A stretch of DNA of 9,887 bases from Actinomycetes bacterium (GTDB lineage Bacteria; Actinomycetota; Actinomycetes; Mycobacteriales; Mycobacteriaceae): positions 1 through 9,887 of the forward strand of contig JAHZJY010000014.1 of assembly GCA_022600695.1 (NCBI GenBank), given 5' to 3'. Positions within the stretch are counted from its first letter, which is position 1. Every line of letters starts with the position of its first letter. A program made the translations under genes and the position numbers. Positions 5,920 to 9,887 of this stretch are shown piece after piece. The notes under the pieces were generated by a model. The model did not search any database, had not been told where the DNA came from, and saw only the letters and a program-made list of their open reading frames with translations.

Positions 5920-5937
5920 AATTACACATGTGTAATT
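5920..5937. promoter_or_regulatory. 18-bp perfect palindrome upstream of sepX/glpR, operator-like
   Basis: AATTACACATGTGTAATT is its own reverse complement, is AT-rich against a GC-rich background, and is centred 47 bp upstream of the candidate -10. It has the size and symmetry of a site for a dimeric regulator. I do not recognise the regulator. It is too short and loop-free for a terminator. Confidence 0.6.
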
Positions 5938-5975
5938 GGTCGGCGCGCCGCTGCCGAAAGCGGACGTCACGGACC

Positions 5976-5995
5976 TAGCCTGGTCGGGAAAGGAG
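5976..5995 (+). promoter_or_regulatory. Candidate -10 element and ribosome binding site of sepX/glpR
   Basis: TAGCCT (5976-5981) fits TANNNT. Transcription starting about 7 bases later would give a very short leader containing AAAGGAG (5989-5995), a strong ribosome binding site 7 bases before the ATG at 6003. An own promoter here would explain why sepX/glpR is separated from rimJ by 165 bp while the genes upstream are tightly packed. Confidence 0.5.
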
Positions 5996-6002
5996 CAGGC
6001 CC

Positions 6003-7172
6003 ATGCCAAGCATCCCCCAGTCATTGCTCTGGATTTCACTCGTGGTGCTGTGGCTGTTCGTCCTGGTGCCGATGCTGATCAACAAGCGTGACACCGTGCG
6101 GCGAACCAGCGATATCGCACTGGCCACCCGCGTCCTCAACGGCCGGGCGAAATCGCGGCTGATCAGGCGCGGCCGGCCGGCAGCCGGCCACCGGCACGAC
6201 CCGGACTGGCAGTCGGCCGGCGCGCTCGCCGACAACGTCGAGGACATCGAGGACATCGAGGACGCCCAACACGATGCGGTAGCCGATTACGACGATGCGG
6301 TTCGAGAGGCCCGGATGCGGACGCAGACCCCACGATCGGTGATGGTGGTGGCCGGGGTTGTGTCGGGTGCGAGCGACCAGACCCGGACCGAGCCCGACTA
6401 CCTCGACGTCGATGTCGTCGACGAGAACTCCGGGGCCCTGCCGGTCGGTGGTGGTGTCCAGGAAGCGCTGTTCGACGCCGGACCGGTTCAGGCCGGCCTC
6501 GAAAAGGAGGCTGTGCCCGAAGAGTCGGCTGTGCCCGGAGAGGTGGATGCGGACGTGGACCCGGCCACCGAGGAGTTCGAGGCGGTCGCCGAGGAGGTCC
6601 AACCGGTGACCCGGGACCGCGCGGGAGCCGAACCCGAAGCCGACGAGTACGAATACGTGGATGACACCTCAGGCCTGGAGGCCGAGGAGGGTCCGGCGGT
6701 CCCGATCGCGCCCCGGTCGAATCGACAGAGGCGCCTGGAGTCGACCACCGCGGCCGCGGTGAGCGCCCGAAAATACCGATTCCGCAGACGCATGCTGACC
6801 GTGATGGCAACGATCATGGTGGCCACCGCCGTCCTGTCGTTCACGGTCAGCCCGGCCCTGTGGTGGCCGTGCGCCGCCACCGCCGGGGTGATGGTCCTCT
6901 ATCTGGCCTATCTGCGCCGGCAGACCCGCATCGAGGAGCAGGTGCGGCGTCGTCGGCAACAGCGGATGGCGAGGATGCGGGCCGCGGAGTTCGACGGACT
7001 TGACGAGCGCGGACCGGAGGTCGGCGACGACGATTTCCCTACCCGGCTCCAGCGCCCCGGAACGGCGGTGCTGGAGATCGACGACGAGGATCCGGTCTTC
7101 GAGCATCTCGACGAGGTGGCGTACAGCCGACGCTTCGACCCGCGCGACCTTCCCCGGGCGGCGGGTCAGTAG
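6003..7172 (+). CDS. sepX: Divisome membrane protein SepX/GlpR (Rv0996-type)
   Basis: A 389-residue membrane protein. Seen: TM1 in the conserved N-terminal block WISLVVLWLFVLVPMLINKR (10-29); a conserved basic stretch RRTSDIALATRVL (33-45); a long acidic, low-complexity linker (about 75-235) including the triplet-type repeat VEDIEDIED (79-87, from 9-bp DNA repeats); a basic patch; paired TM2/TM3 (about 264-284 and 286-304); and a C-terminal region rich in Arg then acidic residues. In Corynebacterium GlpR is the membrane receptor that links Glp to FtsZ and division/polar growth. In Streptomyces SepX is a membrane protein needed for cross-wall and septum formation. The gene matches Rv0996 in position. 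Its TM layout, acidic linker and location near glp support this assignment. The upstream region looks specially regulated. The ATG start is fixed by a good ribosome binding site. Confidence 0.88.
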   Translation: MPSIPQSLLWISLVVLWLFVLVPMLINKRDTVRRTSDIALATRVLNGRAKSRLIRRGRPAAGHRHDPDWQSAGALADNVEDIEDIEDAQHDAVADYDDAVREARMRTQTPRSVMVVAGVVSGASDQTRTEPDYLDVDVVDENSGALPVGGGVQEALFDAGPVQAGLEKEAVPEESAVPGEVDADVDPATEEFEAVAEEVQPVTRDRAGAEPEADEYEYVDDTSGLEAEEGPAVPIAPRSNRQRRLESTTAAAVSARKYRFRRRMLTVMATIMVATAVLSFTVSPALWWPCAATAGVMVLYLAYLRRQTRIEEQVRRRRQQRMARMRAAEFDGLDERGPEVGDDDFPTRLQRPGTAVLEIDDEDPVFEHLDEVAYSRRFDPRDLPRAAGQ

Positions 7173-7193
7173 GAACGCTGGAACGACCGGGCT

Positions 7194-7207
7194 GGTAGCC
7201 TGCTACC
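7194..7207. repeat. Short inverted repeat at the presumed tRNA-Ala promoter
   Basis: GGTAGC (7194-7199) and GCTACC (7202-7207) form a perfect 6-base inverted repeat with a 2-base spacer, ending 6 bp before the tRNA gene. It contains TAGCCT (7196-7201), the same hexamer seen before sepX/glpR, which could be the tRNA -10 element. No good -35 box is visible, so co-transcription from sepX/glpR with processing is an alternative. Confidence 0.4.
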
Positions 7208-7213
7208 GTTCGC

Positions 7214-7286
7214 GGGGCTATGGCGCAGTTGGTAGCGCGACTCGTTCGCATCGAGTAGGTCAGGGGTTCGATTCCCCTTAGCTCCA
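7214..7286 (+). tRNA. tRNA-Ala, anticodon CGC
   Basis: A 73-base cloverleaf can be folded completely. Acceptor stem GGGGCTA with TAGCTCC, including the G3:U70 pair that is the identity mark of alanine tRNA. D stem GCGC/GCGC (7223-7226, 7235-7238). Anticodon stem ACTCG/CGAGT around loop TTCGCAT, giving anticodon CGC at 7247-7249 (reads GCG). Variable loop AGGTC, then T stem AGGGG/CCCCT with loop TTCGATT. The discriminator base is A at 7286. CCA is not encoded (the next bases are CAG), as in most mycobacterial tRNA genes. Confidence 0.97.
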
Positions 7287-7349
7287 CAGAAGAATTTCCA
7301 TTTCGGAGGGCGGCTGCAGTTTCCGCTCCCGCGGTCGCGGCTCGCCGCC

Positions 7350-7361
7350 GGGCCGCGGCCC
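7350..7361. terminator. GC-rich palindrome between tRNA-Ala and the PPK2 gene, possible terminator
   Basis: GGGCCGCGGCCC is a perfect 12-bp palindrome in the 86-bp gap where the tRNA gene and the minus-strand phosphotransferase gene converge. It could help end transcription from either side, but the stem would be short once a loop is allowed and no T-run follows. Confidence 0.25.
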
Positions 7362-7372
7362 AGCGCCGTCGG

Positions 7373-8857
7373 TCAGTGTTCCCGGAGCCGCTGTGCCAGG
7401 CCCTTGTTGATCGCCCTCAGGGTTGTCACCCGGGCGGAGTGCTTGTCGTTGGCAGGAATGACATGCCACCGGGCGCCGTCGGAGGTGGTGCGAAGGATCT
7501 TCTGGTCCACCGCCCGGACGTAGTCGTCCCATCTCTCCCGATTGCGGTAGTCCTCGTCAGTGATCTTGTGCTTCTTGAAAGCGGTCTCCTCCCGCGCCTT
7601 GAAGCGGGCGAGTTGTTCCTCGGGGGAGATGTGCAGCCAGAACTTGGCGATGTAGTAGCCCTGTTCGACCATCTGCGCCTCGAAGTCGTTGATCTCGTCG
7701 AAGGCGCGTTGCCACTCTGCCGCAGTGGCGAAGCCTTCCAGGCGCTCGACCAGCACCCGGCCGTACCAGGTGCGGTCAAAGATGACGACCTTGCCGGCCG
7801 GTGGAAGATCACGCCAGAACCGCCACAGGTAGTGGTACTTTCGCTCCTCCTCGGTGGGCGCAGCCACCGGAATCACCCGGTAGTCGCCGGCTTCCAACGC
7901 GCCGGTGATACGCCGGATCACCCCGCCCTTACCGGCTGCGTCCCAGCCCTCGAACGCCAGCACCGAGCTGACCCCCCGCTGGCGGGCCTCAATCGAGAGC
8001 TTCTTGAGCTTGGCCTGCTCCTTGGCCAACTGGGCGCGATACTCCGCCTTGCTCAGCTTCTTGCTCAGGTCAACCCCGGAGAGCACGTTCGCCTCGGCGT
8101 CGAAGTCCCCGAACACCGATTCGGCCAGTGCCGGCCCGTGGTGGGCGCCTTGGTCGGCCAGGCGCGCGGTCAGTGCGGCCAAAATGGTGCGGGCGACGGT
8201 CAGGTCGCGGTAGCGGGCATCGGTGGACTCCACGATGGTCCAGGGAGCGCCGGGGCCACTGGTTTCGCGCAGGATCCGTTCGGCGATCGGCAGCACCGGG
8301 CCGAGGGAATCCAGCGCGGCCCAATCGCGCTGATCCACCTGCCAGCCGGCATGCGGATCCTTCTCGGCCTTCTTGAGCTTCTTCTTCTGTTCGCGGGCCG
8401 GGGTGTGCAGGAAGAATTTCAGGATCAGCGCCCCGTCGGCAACCAACTCGGTCTGCATGTTGGCGATATGCCGCAGCCAGATCGAGAACTCCGGTTCGTC
8501 GATCTCGTCATGGGCCCGCTGGATGGCGGCCCGCATCAGGCCGCCGACGAAGAACGCGGTCCGGCCCTTCGGCGGTAGCGAGCGCCACAGCCGCCACAGA
8601 TGTGGCCGCTGATACTCCTCCGCGGTGGGTTCAGCGAAGACCCGGGTGTCGGCGTATCGGGAATCCATCCACTCGTTGAGCCGGTTCACCAGTTCGTTGG
8701 CGGCCAACCGATCGTCGCCGGCCACCCAGATGATCACCGGGAAGTTCGCGTCCCGAAGGTCGTACTGGGCGTTGATCAGCCCGACCCTCAACTTCGGTAT
8801 CGCCGCGTCGAACTCTTTCTTGCCGACCTTGTTGCCGACCTCGGATACCTCCAGCAT
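7373..8857 (-). CDS. pap: Polyphosphate:AMP phosphotransferase, two-domain PPK2 (class II)
   Basis: Uses polyphosphate to phosphorylate AMP to ADP in the cytosol. The 494 residues hold two PPK2 domains, the layout of class II enzymes. The C-terminal domain (about 265-490) has intact motifs: Walker A GWDAAGKGG (304-312), Walker B VVIFDRTWYGR (357-367), and the lid segment ITDEDYRNRERWDDY (432-446). The N-terminal domain (about 10-235) keeps the fold signature (RPHLWRLWRSLPPKGR, 84-99) but its Walker A equivalent is WVAGDDRLAANEL (44-56), without GK, and its Walker B equivalent is AFFVGGLMRAA (101-111), without DR. It is therefore presumably structural, as described for this class. The ATG at 8857 has only a purine-rich AAAGGGG some 10 bases upstream. 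The hydrolase gene ends 76 bp upstream on the same strand, so co-transcription is possible. Position beside Rv0996 is not the M. tuberculosis arrangement. Confidence 0.94.
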   Translation of the reverse strand: MLEVSEVGNKVGKKEFDAAIPKLRVGLINAQYDLRDANFPVIIWVAGDDRLAANELVNRLNEWMDSRYADTRVFAEPTAEEYQRPHLWRLWRSLPPKGRTAFFVGGLMRAAIQRAHDEIDEPEFSIWLRHIANMQTELVADGALILKFFLHTPAREQKKKLKKAEKDPHAGWQVDQRDWAALDSLGPVLPIAERILRETSGPGAPWTIVESTDARYRDLTVARTILAALTARLADQGAHHGPALAESVFGDFDAEANVLSGVDLSKKLSKAEYRAQLAKEQAKLKKLSIEARQRGVSSVLAFEGWDAAGKGGVIRRITGALEAGDYRVIPVAAPTEEERKYHYLWRFWRDLPPAGKVVIFDRTWYGRVLVERLEGFATAAEWQRAFDEINDFEAQMVEQGYYIAKFWLHISPEEQLARFKAREETAFKKHKITDEDYRNRERWDDYVRAVDQKILRTTSDGARWHVIPANDKHSARVTTLRAINKGLAQRLREH

Positions 8858-8933
8858 TCCCCGAATCCCCTTTTGCCCGCGGGTTAACTACAGGTAAACA
8901 CCCTCTCATTGCCGGGCGGCCCCGGGGCGGGAT

Positions 8934-9887
8934 TCAGGTTGCGCTGCGCTTGTTGGTCTCCAAAGCGCCGAGAACCAGAATGCGGGCGTCGAGTTCCTCG
9001 TCGGACTCCGAAACCGCGTGCTGGGTGCTGCCCTTGCGGAGCAGTTCTCGCAGCGCGTCCTGGTCGTAGTCGGCGGGAGTGGTCGAATCGATGAACTCCT
9101 CGACAAGATCGATGAAGCGGTCGGGATCGTCGTGGAAGGGGAAGTGGCCGGATTTGGGGAAGATGTCCAGTCGGGATCCGGGCATCGCCGCATGGGCCAT
9201 GTGCGCGTGACTCACCGGGATAACCACGTCCTGTTCGCCCCAAATAAGTTGCACCGGAACGGATTCGGTCAAATAGCATCGATCGAGCATGGTCACCACT
9301 TGGCCGCGCCAATCCACGACCGCACGCAGCGTCCGGGTGAACGCCGCCGACGCTGTCGGCTCGGGCAGGTCGGCCAGAATCCGCAGGGCGTTGGGGATGT
9401 CGCGCCCGACGCCCGTGGAGCCCGCCACACCTCCCAGTAGACGTCCGATGGTCTGCAGGGCCGGGAGCACGAGTGGCAGCCTCAGCAGCGCCAAAGCCTC
9501 GGCGCCGATCGGCAGGGCGGCCAGTCGCAGTGCGATGTTGACGTCCTTGGTGACCCCTCCGGCACCGACCAGAATCAGTCTGTTGACCAGCTGTGGGAAC
9601 TGGTAGGCGAATTGCATCGCGACCCCGCCGCCGAGCGAGTGGCCGACGACGGTGACGCTCTCGATGTCGAGAACGCTGAGCAGATCACGCATACCGTTGG
9701 CGTAGGCGGCTACCGAATAGTCCGCCCGGGGTTTGTCGGACTGCCCGTGGCCGAGCATGTCGGGTGCGATGACGGTGAAGCGTCGGGCGAGATGGGCGTG
9801 CACCGGTTCCCAGGCGGTGGAGTTGTCCCCGATGCCATGGATCAGCAGCAGGGCGGGCCCGGAGCCGGCGATTCGGTAGGCGCGACG
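8934..9887 (-). CDS. Alpha/beta-fold hydrolase, Rv2715-like (5' end outside the window)
   Basis: The frame stays open to the window edge, so the start is missing; 317 residues are visible. Hydrolase landmarks are complete: oxyanion motif LLLIHGIGDNSTAW (13-26); nucleophile elbow VVGHSLGGGVAMQF (80-93) with Ser84; WGEQDVV (216-222) with Asp220; and SGHFPFHDDPDRF (246-258) with His248. The cap region spans roughly 112-200. The sequence, including the conserved blocks IAPDMLGHGQSDKPRADYSV, AYANGMRDLLSVLDIE and the end NKRSAT, closely resembles M. tuberculosis Rv2715 as I remember it. Substrate unknown; an esterase, lipase or C-C hydrolase role is possible from the fold. The GTG at 9803 is not a credible start, because the catalytic HG motif lies upstream of it in frame. 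Confidence 0.92.
   Translation of the reverse strand, partial: RRAYRIAGSGPALLLIHGIGDNSTAWEPVHAHLARRFTVIAPDMLGHGQSDKPRADYSVAAYANGMRDLLSVLDIESVTVVGHSLGGGVAMQFAYQFPQLVNRLILVGAGGVTKDVNIALRLAALPIGAEALALLRLPLVLPALQTIGRLLGGVAGSTGVGRDIPNALRILADLPEPTASAAFTRTLRAVVDWRGQVVTMLDRCYLTESVPVQLIWGEQDVVIPVSHAHMAHAAMPGSRLDIFPKSGHFPFHDDPDRFIDLVEEFIDSTTPADYDQDALRELLRKGSTQHAVSESDEELDARILVLGALETNKRSAT

Noticed and set aside
7376..8578. 400-codon plus-strand open frame opposite the PPK2 gene
   Set aside because: It is antisense to a complete and well-conserved phosphotransferase gene and has no recognisable motif.
8919..8928. GCCCCGGGGC palindrome just after the hydrolase stop codon
   Set aside because: A 10-bp palindrome of only G and C is common in DNA this GC-rich, and with a loop the stem would be too short to call a terminator.
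9801..9803. GTG as start of the hydrolase gene
   Set aside because: The frame continues upstream through the conserved oxyanion HG motif to the window edge, so the true start is outside.

Overview
The window is high-GC actinobacterial DNA. Gene order and protein content point to a Mycobacterium, most likely a fast-growing, non-tuberculous (Mycolicibacterium-type) species. From 628 to 7172 the order follows, from memory, the M. tuberculosis block Rv0985c-Rv0996: mscL, a SAF/CpaB-like protein, the FmdB-type zinc-ribbon protein (Ruc), 5-formyltetrahydrofolate cyclo-ligase, galU, glp/moeA1, rimJ, and sepX/glpR. An MspA-type porin, a family absent from M. tuberculosis, lies beside mscL. M. smegmatis has an MspA-family gene (mspC, as I recall) near the same place.

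Layout. Positions 1-546 hold the 3' part of an MspA porin gene. It faces mscL, and a perfect inverted repeat between them probably ends transcription from both sides. From 628 to 2901 there are four minus-strand genes: mscL, the orphan SAF/CpaB-like gene, ruc and the folate cyclo-ligase gene. A CIRCE-like operator (2268-2294) sits at the ruc promoter and overlaps the end of the cyclo-ligase gene. From 2964 to 7172 there are four plus-strand genes: galU (probably leaderless), glp, rimJ and sepX/glpR. A tRNA-Ala(CGC) gene follows at 7214-7286. From 7373 to the window end two minus-strand genes follow: a two-domain PPK2 polyphosphate:AMP phosphotransferase and an alpha/beta hydrolase resembling Rv2715, whose 5' end lies outside the window. 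The tRNA gene therefore appears to mark a synteny break relative to M. tuberculosis.

How the genes fit together. The left part is envelope and stress related: outer-membrane porin, mechanosensitive channel and redox chaperone. The centre combines UDP-glucose supply for the envelope (galU) with a divisome module. Glp is a gephyrin/MoeA-like protein with several catalytic motifs eroded, and SepX/GlpR is its membrane receptor in Corynebacterium. The 165-bp region before sepX/glpR is the most regulatory-looking stretch here. It carries three tandem 9-mers resembling MtrA boxes, an 18-bp perfect palindrome, a -10 hexamer and a good ribosome binding site. No CRISPR array, insertion sequence or phage gene was seen, and no gene-free stretch exceeds about 170 bp. 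No wholly new system is evident. The best leads are the divergent Glp and the control region of its partner gene.
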